This document shows, in pieces, positions 6,747 through 14,102 of a stretch of 15,653 bases of DNA. The translations under genes were made by a program, and so were the position numbers. Every line of letters starts with the position of its first letter. Within the stretch, counting starts at the first letter, position 1. Origin of the DNA: Dehalococcoidia bacterium (GTDB lineage: Bacteria > Chloroflexota > Dehalococcoidia > Dehalococcoidales > Fen-1064); NCBI GenBank assembly GCA_003153075.1, contig PMBW01000081.1, positions 14,841 through 30,493 of the forward strand. The letters run 5' to 3'. The notes below the pieces were generated by a model. It had not been told where the DNA came from and made no database searches. It was given only the letters and a program-made list of their open reading frames with translations.

Positions 6747-8093
6747 ATGAACAAAAAAACTTTTCATATTGTCTCGCTGGGTTGTGCCAAGAATACTGTT
6801 GATTCCGATTCGATGGCGCAATTGCTGATCAAATCCGGCTACAAAAGCGTTGCCAACCCGAATCAAGCCGGTGTGCTGATCGTGAATACCTGCGGTTTTA
6901 TCTCCATCGCGAAGGAAGAATCCCGCAGCGTCCTCGCTGGTCTGGCAGCGAAAAAGAAACCGGGACAATTATTGATTGCCGCCGGTTGCCTGACCCAGCG
7001 TTACGGCAAAGATACCACGCCGGATGTTCCCGGCATCGACGGTATCATCGGCACGCGGCATTGGATGGATATCGTAGAGCTTGTACAGGGCTTAGAGGGC
7101 ATAAATCCGCCCGCACCGCGCTATCACTTACCGGAAGCGGATGCGGTCGGCAGTGACGAACACGGCGCATTACGCGTCTCGGTGCAGGGCGCCAGCGCTT
7201 ATTTGAAAATCGCCGACGGCTGCCGCCGGCCCTGCGCTTTTTGCGCAATTCCTTTGATTAAAGGCACTGCCGTCAGCCGACCGGTTGAAGTGATATTGGC
7301 CGAAGCCCGCGCTTTGCAAAATGCCGGTGTGCGGGAGATCAATCTGATCGCCCAGGATACTACTGACTACGGCTATGATCTGGGTTTGAAAAACGGCCTT
7401 GCGCATTTGCTGAAAAAGCTCACTGTTGCCGTCCCTCAGGTGGATTGGCTGCGCGTATTGTACGCCTATCCCGGCAGCGTCACCGATGAATTGATCGAGG
7501 TCATGGCCGCCGAAAAACAGGTGGTGAAGTACCTCGATATGCCGCTGCAGCATGCCCATCCGTCTGTTCTGCGCAGGATGAAAAGGCCGACGGATATTGA
7601 TTGGGTCTACAAAATAGTGGATAAAATACGTAAGGCGATCCCCGGCCTGGCTCTGCGCACCACCTTCATCGTCGGTTACCCCGGCGAGACTGAATCGCAG
7701 TTCCGGACGCTGCTCGATTTTCTGGAGGAAATGCGTTTTGACAAGGTCGGTGTGTTCAAATATTCCTTCGAAACGGGCACGGCCGCCGAGCCGCTTGGCG
7801 ACCCTGTTCCTGCGGAAGTTAAAGAAGAACGGTTCAAACAATTAATGGAAAAACAGCAGATCATTTCTCTCGAACGTAACAAGACATTTGTGGGACAGAA
7901 ACTGGACGTCCTGCTCGAAGGTTTCGGCCAGGGTGTTTCCATCGGACGCAGTTACCGCGATGCGCCGGAGATCGACGGCCTGGTTTTGGTCAAAGGCGAA
8001 ATCCCATCCGGACAGATAATCCCGGTGCGTATCGATGAAGCAATGGCTTACGATTTAAAAGGCGAGCCCGTAAAGAAAAAGAAGTCGGGATAA
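6747..8093 (+). CDS. rimO: Ribosomal protein S12 methylthiotransferase RimO
   Basis: Radical-SAM enzyme that adds a methylthio group to the conserved aspartate of ribosomal protein S12. 448 residues, normal length. The N-terminal UPF0004 domain carries the three cysteines of the auxiliary [4Fe-4S] cluster: C13 (SLGCAKN), C49 (NTCGF) and C81 (AGCLTQRY). The radical-SAM motif CxxxCxxC is C159, C163, C166 in DGCRRPCAFC. The core contains LRTTFIVGYPGET, and the last 65 residues are the TRAM domain that recognises the substrate. The SLGCAKNTVDS start and DGCRRPCAFC motif separate it from the tRNA enzyme MiaB. The ATG at 6747 has no obvious Shine-Dalgarno sequence, but the family N-terminus begins right there. 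Convergent with the aldolase gene, whose stop is only 30 bases away. Confidence 0.96.
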   Translation: MNKKTFHIVSLGCAKNTVDSDSMAQLLIKSGYKSVANPNQAGVLIVNTCGFISIAKEESRSVLAGLAAKKKPGQLLIAAGCLTQRYGKDTTPDVPGIDGIIGTRHWMDIVELVQGLEGINPPAPRYHLPEADAVGSDEHGALRVSVQGASAYLKIADGCRRPCAFCAIPLIKGTAVSRPVEVILAEARALQNAGVREINLIAQDTTDYGYDLGLKNGLAHLLKKLTVAVPQVDWLRVLYAYPGSVTDELIEVMAAEKQVVKYLDMPLQHAHPSVLRRMKRPTDIDWVYKIVDKIRKAIPGLALRTTFIVGYPGETESQFRTLLDFLEEMRFDKVGVFKYSFETGTAAEPLGDPVPAEVKEERFKQLMEKQQIISLERNKTFVGQKLDVLLEGFGQGVSIGRSYRDAPEIDGLVLVKGEIPSGQIIPVRIDEAMAYDLKGEPVKKKKSG

Positions 8094-8123
8094 CTGTGCT
8101 TTTCCCCAAAACAGCGCCGGTTT

Positions 8124-9086
8124 TTACTTCGTAATTTTAAGCTTTTTCAGAATTACGGCCAGTTCTGTCTTTTCATCTGCTGTCAGTCCGGTGATAGGTA
8201 ACCTCGGTTCGCCGCCTTTTAACCCCATGATGTCCATCGCCGCTTTGACCGTGGAGAGATACATTGGCGCGGGGTTATTGTAAGCCCCGATGTTTGCGCT
8301 CGTCGTTGTCAGTCTGTCGATGAAATCATTGAAAGGCGCCATCCTGTGCATTAACGCATCCATTTGAGTGAAATCTTGCTCCCCGGCTGCCTGGTAGAGG
8401 GCGTAAGTCCATTCCGGCATGATATTGGCATTTGAGCTTACCACCCCCGCGTAGCCGATTTTCGCGCCGGTGGTGTACATCTGTTCACCCGGTCCGCAAA
8501 AAAAGGTCATGTCCTTTACGTCAACGGCTTTTCTCATCTGGACATATTGCGTCAGGTTCGGCGTGTTTTCCTTGCAGGCGATGACATTCGGTATTTTGGC
8601 GATCTTCGCCATTAAAGGCGGTTTTATCCAGCAGCCCGAAGGACCGGGGTTGTTATATACCATTACGGCGATTTTGAGGCTCTCTGCGATCGTTTTGTAA
8701 TGCATATATGCGCCCTCTTCCGTGGCGGTAAAGTAGTAAGGCAGGATCACCTGCACACCGTCCACCCCGGCGGATTCGGCGTATTGGCACATCTTGATCG
8801 TTTCCCTGGTTCCGGGTCTGCCCGCGCCGGCAAAAACCGGCAATTTGCCGTTCACTTCTTCTACCGTGGCCTTGATCACTGCTTTACACTCATCTTCAGA
8901 CATTGCGTAGAATTCACCGGTGCTGCCCAGCGGGTTAATGATGAAGTCTTTCCCCACCGTCCTTTTCAGCAGCCACCGCAGGTTAATGCGGTAACTCTCT
9001 ATATCCAGACTGCCGTCCTGGTTAAACGGTGTGGTATTGACGATAATTACGCCTTTCAGTTTCTTCTTCAGCTCTGTTAATTTCAT
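8124..9086 (-). CDS. DHDPS/N-acetylneuraminate lyase family aldolase
   Basis: Class I (Schiff-base) aldolase or lyase of the DapA superfamily, a TIM barrel that usually condenses or cleaves pyruvate with an aldehyde. 320 residues from ATG 9086, somewhat longer than housekeeping DapA (about 290). Visible active-site parts: NPLGSTGEFYAMSEDE (the GTTGE motif as G54-S-T-G-E58), Y144 in VYNNPGPSG, and the Schiff-base lysine K172 in VIACKENTPN. The frame continues to a TTG at 9104, but GGGAG at 9095-9099 fits the ATG at 9086 with an eight-base spacing. The gene stands apart from any lysine genes, so the substrate may be a sugar acid or another oxo-acid rather than aspartate semialdehyde. It may be co-transcribed with the small membrane protein upstream (85-base gap, no terminator seen), or use TATTAT at 9131-9136 as its own -10. 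Confidence 0.9.
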   Translation of the reverse strand: MKLTELKKKLKGVIIVNTTPFNQDGSLDIESYRINLRWLLKRTVGKDFIINPLGSTGEFYAMSEDECKAVIKATVEEVNGKLPVFAGAGRPGTRETIKMCQYAESAGVDGVQVILPYYFTATEEGAYMHYKTIAESLKIAVMVYNNPGPSGCWIKPPLMAKIAKIPNVIACKENTPNLTQYVQMRKAVDVKDMTFFCGPGEQMYTTGAKIGYAGVVSSNANIMPEWTYALYQAAGEQDFTQMDALMHRMAPFNDFIDRLTTTSANIGAYNNPAPMYLSTVKAAMDIMGLKGGEPRLPITGLTADEKTELAVILKKLKITK

Positions 9087-9171
9087 TGTGATTGCTCCCG
9101 ACAACCCGATTTGTGTTTAATGGTCTCTTAATAATATCAATTCGGGGCGAATAAATACATTACCTCACCGT

Positions 9172-9462
9172 TTAATGCGCTACCTGAAACTCACCGAGTA
9201 TAAAAATCAGCGCTTGCGCTAACATCCCGAGGTAAACCAGGAATGCCCGTTCTTTGCGCCAAAAAATTGCGAAAATTCCCGTCGCGAAGGCAGCAAATAC
9301 GGTAATGCTGATCGTGGCGCCGATCCAGGGAGGACTGGATTCGGAGTTCAGGTTACCTCTTAGTGCCAGGATAATGAAGATAATATTGGCTAGCAGGCTG
9401 ATACCGGACAGAATAACCGACCACTTGCCTAAGGCTGTCTGCGGGAGAAAATGTGTCCTCAT
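9172..9462 (-). CDS. Small three-span membrane protein of unknown function
   Basis: 96 residues. Three hydrophobic segments are clear: about 14-34 (WSVILSGISLLANIIFIILA), 46-68 (WIGATISITVFAAFATGIFAI) and 74-92 (FLVYLGMLAQALIFILGEF), with the loop WRKERA between the last two. No catalytic or binding motif is visible and I do not recognise a named family. The frame extends to a TTG at 9480, but AGGAG (about 9470-9474) is placed seven bases before the ATG at 9462, which I use. A perfect consensus sigma-70 promoter lies upstream, so it is probably well expressed. The aldolase gene follows in the same direction. Real-gene status rests on frame length, ribosome binding site, promoter and clean membrane topology. 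Confidence 0.8.
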   Translation of the reverse strand: MRTHFLPQTALGKWSVILSGISLLANIIFIILALRGNLNSESSPPWIGATISITVFAAFATGIFAIFWRKERAFLVYLGMLAQALIFILGEFQVAH

Positions 9463-9498
9463 ATTTTTCTCCTCTGTCAATTTCTAGTCGGGGGCTTA

Positions 9499-9527
9499 AT
9501 TATAGGGTCGGTATTCCGGACTGTCAA
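9499..9527 (-). promoter_or_regulatory. Perfect consensus sigma-70 promoter
   Basis: On the minus strand: TTGACA (9522-9527), 17 bases, TATAAT (9499-9504), i.e. twelve of twelve consensus positions at optimal spacing. It would start transcription about 30 bases before the ATG of the three-span membrane protein. Confidence 0.92.
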
Positions 9528-9591
9528 GGACAGTACTCGCGCTTCGGATTATCTGTTTCGAATTGTATCGGGGGAGTCATTGCCTTCACAT

Positions 9592-9621
9592 AAAAAAGGC
9601 GTCCTTCTTTTGAAAGGCGCC
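9592..9621 (-). terminator. Terminator of the J-domain gene
   Basis: Read on the minus strand: GGCGCCTT, a seven-base loop, AAGGACGCC (one bulged A) and then six T's. The stem arms are 9614-9621 and 9598-9606. It lies 27 bases after the stop codon. On the plus strand, GGCGTCCTTCTT (9598-9609) is identical to a stretch of the terminator at 11557-11568. Confidence 0.8.
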
Positions 9622-9648
9622 CCTAAATTGAATTTAGATTATTATTTG

Positions 9649-10080
9649 TTAAGTGGGTTCCGCGATTTCAACAAGTTCTTCTTCTGCGAAGCGGTGAGTA
9701 GTCGAGAACCCCTTCAAATCAAATTTCACTGTGTACCAGAAACGAAAAGCATCCTTTTCCGGTTCTCTTTCTATCACACCCGTGTGGTCACGATAAGGCG
9801 TCGTCGAACGGGCGCTGATTTTTACTTTTGTGCCGGTATTAAATTTTGGTGTGATAGCATGATATCCCCTCGGAATATCAAAATCCTTTCGTTTCACCGG
9901 GTCGGAAAGAATAGCGTAAGCTATGTTTATCTCCCGCATTTTTTCATTGGCTTCCGCGCTGTTCTGATTCCTGTCGGGATGATATTGAAAAGCAAGCTTA
10001 CGGTAAGCATCATTTATCTCTTTAATATTAGCGCTTGGGATCAGCCCCAATACTTTATAGTGGTCTTGCTCAATTTGCAT
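9649..10080 (-). CDS. J-domain (DnaJ-like) protein, short form
   Basis: Probable Hsp70/DnaK co-chaperone of 143 residues. Residues 5-66 are a J domain: DHYKVLGLIPSANIKEINDAYRKLA, the ATPase-stimulating HPD triad at 34-36, then EKMREINIAYAILSDPVKRKDFD. It lacks the G/F stretch, zinc fingers and C-terminal substrate domains of DnaJ, so it is a J-domain-only (class C) protein. The remaining 70 residues look like a small beta domain (TGTKVKISARSTTPYRDHTG, then FWYTVKFDLKG and RFAEEELVEI), SH3/KOW-like in pattern, which may give client or nucleic-acid binding. AAGG sits seven bases before the ATG at 10080; the ATG at 10086 abuts it and is less likely. The palindrome ATCACGTGAT (10100-10109) lies just upstream. 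The partner Hsp70 is not encoded here. Confidence 0.88.
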   Translation of the reverse strand: MQIEQDHYKVLGLIPSANIKEINDAYRKLAFQYHPDRNQNSAEANEKMREINIAYAILSDPVKRKDFDIPRGYHAITPKFNTGTKVKISARSTTPYRDHTGVIEREPEKDAFRFWYTVKFDLKGFSTTHRFAEEELVEIAEPT

Positions 10081-10086
10081 TGCCAT

Positions 10087-10553
10087 ACCTTAATTCACCA
10101 TCACGTGATTCATATTATGGCATAGGCATAATTAAAATTAAAGACTTTAACGGGGGTTATATAGTACCGATGCTGAAGCAAATAGAACTAATCCTTAAGG
10201 TTGGGTATAGTGTTGATCGTCGTCCTTTACCTTCTACCAGGTAGTTTATTCCCTTTTGTCAGATATATTTATACGTCTCATAATCCTATATTGTTTAGTG
10301 ATGTCAGGTATTATCAAATATATAGATTGACAATAATACAGTATTCGTGTAAGATTGTTTTCCGCCCTTTATTTCCACAGGTGAAACGCTTGTTTCTAAC
10401 TTGTAAACGCCTTGTCCCTGTGAGGCCGTTTTATGAACTGAGTATACTAAATACCAACCATTCATCTCTAACCTGTATTTCCCAGGCCTGTAATTGGGTA
10501 AAGAATAATTTAATCGATTATTTTAGTGGAAATATAAGAAATGGAGGTCAACC
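10087..10553. other. Intergenic region between the J-domain and hydrolase genes
   Basis: 467 bases with no gene I can support. It contains the palindrome ATCACGTGAT (10100-10109), a near-palindrome CTACCAGGTAG (10234-10244), the hydrolase promoter (10327-10355), and a leader of about 190 bases with possible pairing CACAGG (10376-10381) with CCTGTG (10417-10422), plus palindromes CAGGCCTG (10493-10500) and TAATCGATTA (10511-10520). I recognise no riboswitch or known RNA in it. An open frame crosses it, but its amino-acid make-up looks non-coding. Confidence 0.5.
10327..10355 (+). promoter_or_regulatory. Probable promoter of the alpha/beta hydrolase gene
   Basis: TTGACA (10327-10332, full consensus), 17 bases, TAAGAT (10350-10355, four of six). 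It implies a long untranslated leader of about 190 bases. Confidence 0.55.
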
Positions 10554-11531
10554 GTGAAACGATTTTTCCGGCAAAAACGGTACTGGTTAACGACTCTAAT
10601 CGTCCTTGTTTTAGCGCTGGTCGTGTACTTTGGAGGCGGGTATGTAGTGTATGCCAAACTCGCTACAATTGACCAGTCAAAACACCTCGCCGATTATACG
10701 AATAATCCCTCTAACTTCATAGTAGCTGATTCACAATATCAAACTTTTAATACTACTCCCTATGAAGTATCATCGTACCGGGAGGTCGCATTCCCCAGCC
10801 GTTCGGCAAATCTGTCCCTTTCCGGCTGGTATATTGAGGTTAACCCTCAGGCCCCGGTTGTCATTATTACGGCCGGTATCAGGAGTTATAAGAAGGACGC
10901 TAAAGTTCTTGTTCCCGCCGGGATGTTAGCGCACAATGGTTTTAATGTGCTGATGTTCGATTTACGTAATCATGGCGACTCCGACAAGGATAACGGACGG
11001 ACAAGCGTCGGCAATAAAGAGTATTTGGATGTGCTGGGTGCCTGGGACTACATGATAGCTAAAGGGTATTCAACAGACAGGATAGGTTTCTACGGTGTTT
11101 CATTGGGAGCAGCATCCGACCTGATTGCATTCGGACAGGAACCCCGTCTGGCTGCCCTTTTTGAAGATTCAGGATTCGGTAATTTACCGGAAATAATGAC
11201 GGCTGAACTGGTACGAAGCAAAATGCCCACATTTTTAGTGACACCTGCCGAGATTATGGCGCGTGTCGTGGGTGGCGAGAATCTGCTGGCATATAATCCG
11301 TCTGATGCCATCAATCACGATAATAACCGTCCAATATACATAGTACATGGAACAGGCGACACGCGGGTCAGTGTTAATCAAACACGGGAATTGGAGGCGC
11401 TGGCCAAATCGACGGGAGCTAATGTTACAGTGTGGTATACCGACGGAATCGACCACCTCGGCTCTGTATTTACCTTTCCAACCGAATACCAGCAGAGAAT
11501 GGTCGGTTTTTTCAAAGCTTCTTTAAAATAG
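10554..11531 (+). CDS. Membrane-anchored alpha/beta hydrolase
   Basis: Serine hydrolase of 325 residues, likely tethered to the outer face of the membrane. The basic start KRFFRQKRYW followed by a long hydrophobic stretch (about 12-34) is a signal anchor. The fold is the alpha/beta hydrolase type: VVIITAGIRSY (oxyanion strand), VLMFDLRNHGDSD, the nucleophile elbow GVSLG with S183, then D269 (HGTGDTRV) and H301 (IDHLG) as the rest of the triad. It resembles YqkD-like hydrolases, whose substrates are unknown; esterase, peptidase or acyltransferase activity cannot be told apart. The start is GTG at 10554: GGAGG at 10543-10547 is six bases away, and the basic-hydrophobic N-terminus starts there. 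Single-gene unit ending at a bidirectional terminator. Confidence 0.88.
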   Translation: MKRFFRQKRYWLTTLIVLVLALVVYFGGGYVVYAKLATIDQSKHLADYTNNPSNFIVADSQYQTFNTTPYEVSSYREVAFPSRSANLSLSGWYIEVNPQAPVVIITAGIRSYKKDAKVLVPAGMLAHNGFNVLMFDLRNHGDSDKDNGRTSVGNKEYLDVLGAWDYMIAKGYSTDRIGFYGVSLGAASDLIAFGQEPRLAALFEDSGFGNLPEIMTAELVRSKMPTFLVTPAEIMARVVGGENLLAYNPSDAINHDNNRPIYIVHGTGDTRVSVNQTRELEALAKSTGANVTVWYTDGIDHLGSVFTFPTEYQQRMVGFFKASLK

Positions 11532-11552
11532 TCGCCTGATTTTAACCCAAGA

Positions 11553-11588
11553 AAATGGCGTCCTTCTTCTAAAGGACGCCATTTGTTT
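11553..11588. terminator. Bidirectional terminator between convergent genes
   Basis: A perfect 13-pair stem, AAATGGCGTCCTT (11553-11565) with AAGGACGCCATTT (11572-11584), closes a six-base loop. T-rich tails follow on both strands (GTTTATT on plus, TTC after the ATTT on minus). It serves the hydrolase gene (plus) and the DUF4239 gene (minus). Confidence 0.88.
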
Positions 11589-11608
11589 ATTGCGGCCCGA
11601 TCTTGATG

Positions 11609-12394
11609 TTATTTCCCGGCAGGCTTAGTCTGTCCGGTCTTCCAGAAATTTTCCAGCTTGAATAGGACTGAAGTGTCAACGTCAGCCACACTGTTCTTAC
11701 CGTATTCGAAGGGGTTGTCGATGTCGTGGATCAATTGCACTATTGCCGTTAATACAAAGGCGATCAGGGCAAAAAGCAACAAACCGCCAATCCCCCACTC
11801 ATTTTTGGCAAATACAAAGATAATCAGCACTGCGGCCAGGGAGAAATCGCAGATTACATATGCTCCGGAAATGCCCTTGGTGTAGGCAATATAATCCAGC
11901 CGGTGCGAAAGCCGGTCGATATTCGTCAGGTTATCCCGCAGCTTCATCAACGGACTGGGCGAAGCGCCCTTTGCCCACAGATCCACAATATCATTATTGA
12001 TTTTATTTATTTCCTCATCGAGCTGCGATTTGTGCCAGTGATTAGCCCGGATATTGGCGGTGATCGTCGAAAGTAGGTTCTCAATATGCCCGATAATATC
12101 CTTTGCTACATCGGCATCCCCCTCTTTAGTCGGGATCAGCATTGCGTCGGTGTGCATCGCTTTTAATAATACCGCCATTTCTCCCGGTATTTTTTCGGCC
12201 TCTTTAAAATCTGTCATTGCGCCCGTAAATACGATGCTGATGGTAAAGAACACCCCGCCGAAGAATGTTCCGGTCAGGGTGTTGATTGCAACTACGCTGA
12301 GGCCGAAGCGGTCAGCAACGAGCTTGAGTAGAAGAACGATCAAACCGATAATGCCGGCTATAAAAAATAGTTTAAACCGTAGTACTTTTTTCAA
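11609..12394 (-). CDS. DUF4239 (bestrophin-like) membrane protein
   Basis: 261 residues with four predicted spans in two pairs: about 9-27, 35-58, 177-196 and 201-222. A long soluble helical stretch (60-175) lies between the pairs. After the last span comes IHDIDNPFEYG (D224, N227-P-F), the signature by which I assign it to DUF4239, a family distantly like bestrophin chloride channels; channel activity is an inference from that resemblance. The start is TTG at 12394: AAGGAGAG is placed with five bases between GGAG and TTG, and there is no better start before residue 60. The gene lies 31 bases after the nucleotidase stop in the same direction, so they are probably one operon, with the terminator at 11553 closing it. 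Confidence 0.78.
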   Translation of the reverse strand: MKKVLRFKLFFIAGIIGLIVLLLKLVADRFGLSVVAINTLTGTFFGGVFFTISIVFTGAMTDFKEAEKIPGEMAVLLKAMHTDAMLIPTKEGDADVAKDIIGHIENLLSTITANIRANHWHKSQLDEEINKINNDIVDLWAKGASPSPLMKLRDNLTNIDRLSHRLDYIAYTKGISGAYVICDFSLAAVLIIFVFAKNEWGIGGLLLFALIAFVLTAIVQLIHDIDNPFEYGKNSVADVDTSVLFKLENFWKTGQTKPAGK

Positions 12395-12425
12395 CTGCTC
12401 TCCTTGGTATCGAAAAGTTAATCAA

Positions 12426-13892
12426 TTATTGGAATGTGAGTCTTCCTTCTACCTTGCGTCCGATGTTTTGGTGGTTCTTCAGGTACTCCTCCAGCGCCTC
12501 AGCTACGTTCGTCGCAATTACTTTCGGCGGACACCGCGCCATCAGTTCTTCGTTGGTGATATTGAGAAAAGCCGCCGAGTTAAGGATATGGTAGCCGATC
12601 AGGCTGATGCTGTAGGTTTGCGTGTCGACTACCGGAGCGCCTTCATAATCAAGTGAAACCAATTGATGCGCGGCGTTATCATAAACCGCGCGGATTTTTC
12701 CATTTACCTGGTAACACTCACCCTCGCTGTTGCGGTTTTCCGGACGCATGATGTGCGTAAAAATCCGTTTAAGTTGCGTTCCGTCGATGATGAAGCGGGA
12801 GAGGAAGTCCGGGTAGGGGAAGCAGGCTCGGTAATCCTTCAATGTCACCGCCGGACCGAGTTCCTTGCTCCTGATCGAACCGGAACCGACCAGCATGACA
12901 TTGCTTTCTGCCGTTTCTGCCAGGGCATCGGCGAAAAGGTTGCCGAGTGAGGTTTCGACAACCCGGCTGGGATGGGTGAGGGTTTCGGTGAATTTACAGA
13001 TAATTGTGTTGTACTTGCGGTCGACTTCGTCCGCAAAGGTGTCGATGTAATGTTTTAACTGCATATCCGGTTCAGCGATACCTTCTTCGATCGGTATCAA
13101 TTGCCATTTCCATTCCACTATGCTGTTAGTGTCGTCATCTACAACGATATCGAACCGTCCGATCTGGTTGGTGCCTACTCCGGCTTGTGCGATCAGCACA
13201 TTATTAACGAATGCCGGCTGCTGTAATATGGTGTGCGAATGACCGCCGATGATCATATCCACGCCCCATTCCGGTTTTAACAGTTTCGCCAGCTCGATGT
13301 CGGAATCGTAACCGATGTGAGTCAACAGCACAGTCAGGTCGATGTCGTCATTTTTATACGCATCGGTGATGATACCCACTTCGTGGGCGGCATCCTCCAG
13401 TGAGATAAAACCTCCCACCAGTTTGTCCTTTTTAACCGCATCGATCACTTTTTCTGTCAGGATACCGATGAACATCAGGTCGAAGCCGTCTTTGGGGATG
13501 ATCAAGTATGGCTTCATCAACCGTTTATTGTAAGTTTTGATATAAAGATTGGCGGTGACGATGGGGAAGTTCGCCATTTTCTCCAAAAACAGAAGCTGCG
13601 GCAAGCCGTAATCAAACTCGTGGTTGCCTAATGAAACTACGTCCGGAGCCAGGTAATTCATGATTTCCATCGTCGAAATACCCTGATATTCAGAATCGAT
13701 CAGCGAGCCCTGCAGCATGTCTCCAGCGATCACGTAGAGGACGTTCTTTTCCTCGCGGCGTACCTTGTTGACATAACCTGATAAAAGCGCCAGTCCCCCG
13801 ATTAATTGGCCGGAACCGGTCTTCACTTCTGCCAGGAAATCGCCGTGCATGTCGTTGGAGTGTAAAATGGTGAATTTCTTGGTTAAACCCAT
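12426..13892 (-). CDS. 5'-nucleotidase/cyclic phosphodiesterase family protein (UshA-like), no signal peptide
   Basis: Two-domain metallophosphoesterase of 488 residues. The N-terminal calcineurin-like domain has all dimetal ligands: D14 and H16 (SNDMHG), D58 (GDMLQGS), N90-H91 (GNHEFDYG), H192 (LTHIGYD), H218 and H220 (GGHSH). The C-terminal half (about 300-480) is the 5'-nucleotidase specificity domain, starting at ETSLGNLFADAL with GSGSIR. Family members hydrolyse nucleotides, cyclic nucleotides or UDP-sugars, normally outside the cytoplasmic membrane. Here the N-terminus MGLTKKFTILHSND enters the first metal motif at once, and an in-frame stop lies eight codons upstream, so there is no room for a signal peptide; the protein should be cytosolic. 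AAGGA is seven bases before the ATG. First gene of a probable operon with the DUF4239 protein. Confidence 0.93.
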   Translation of the reverse strand: MGLTKKFTILHSNDMHGDFLAEVKTGSGQLIGGLALLSGYVNKVRREEKNVLYVIAGDMLQGSLIDSEYQGISTMEIMNYLAPDVVSLGNHEFDYGLPQLLFLEKMANFPIVTANLYIKTYNKRLMKPYLIIPKDGFDLMFIGILTEKVIDAVKKDKLVGGFISLEDAAHEVGIITDAYKNDDIDLTVLLTHIGYDSDIELAKLLKPEWGVDMIIGGHSHTILQQPAFVNNVLIAQAGVGTNQIGRFDIVVDDDTNSIVEWKWQLIPIEEGIAEPDMQLKHYIDTFADEVDRKYNTIICKFTETLTHPSRVVETSLGNLFADALAETAESNVMLVGSGSIRSKELGPAVTLKDYRACFPYPDFLSRFIIDGTQLKRIFTHIMRPENRNSEGECYQVNGKIRAVYDNAAHQLVSLDYEGAPVVDTQTYSISLIGYHILNSAAFLNITNEELMARCPPKVIATNVAEALEEYLKNHQNIGRKVEGRLTFQ

Positions 13893-13952
13893 GATATTGT
13901 CCTTGTTAATAAAGCATTAATAATAGCGCAGTACAAGTGTAACTTGGAGGCT

Positions 13953-13961
13953 ATTATAGCA
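13953..13961 (-). promoter_or_regulatory. Extended -10 promoter of the nucleotidase operon
   Basis: On the minus strand TGCTATAAT (13953-13961) is a perfect extended -10 element. No good -35 is visible, which extended -10 promoters tolerate. The transcript would start about 55 bases before the ATG at 13892. Confidence 0.65.
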
Positions 13962-14038
13962 TAGAATGAAAGACAATAAAAAGTAATATTGGGTAGTATT
14001 GAGACGTATCCGAAAATTTCGCTTCATGAAACCATCTA

Positions 14039-14067
14039 TTGACAACGCTTTCACAAGGTACTAAAGT
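14039..14067 (+). promoter_or_regulatory. Probable promoter of the NatB-type permease gene
   Basis: TTGACA (14039-14044, full consensus), 17 bases, TAAAGT (14062-14067, four of six). Transcription would start near 14074, giving a leader of about 30 bases. Confidence 0.6.
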
Positions 14068-14102
14068 CAATGAAAACCGAGTATAAACACAACGGAGTGT
14101 AA

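Noticed and set aside
7170..7841. 223-codon minus-strand frame inside rimO
   Set aside because: Antisense shadow of a highly conserved gene with all cluster cysteines; no ribosome binding site or domain on the minus strand.
8094..8123. Terminator between rimO and the convergent aldolase gene
   Set aside because: AAAAC/GTTTT around 8106-8118 pairs only five weak bases; not convincing as a terminator.
9451..10125. 224-codon plus-strand frame opposite the J-domain gene
   Set aside because: The opposite strand encodes a clear J domain with HPD motif, ribosome binding site and terminator. The plus frame is its antisense shadow and has no recognisable domain.
10170..10244. 24-codon ORF starting ATGCTGAAGC
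   Set aside because: The only purine-rich stretch upstream is 13 bases away, no promoter fits, and the peptide has no distinctive feature.
10201..10557. 118-codon open frame ending in a GTGA overlap with the hydrolase start
   Set aside because: It begins with TTG directly abutting AAGG (GTG 10210 is only slightly better), contains the predicted hydrolase promoter, and has a composition rich in Y, S, C, N and I with almost no E, D, A or G. This looks like translated non-coding DNA.
14070..14102. Ten-codon frame (ATG to TAA) directly abutting the permease start
   Set aside because: The predicted transcript start is near 14074, after its ATG, and its only Shine-Dalgarno candidate (AAGG at 14055) is too far away. 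Likely chance, unless the promoter call is wrong.
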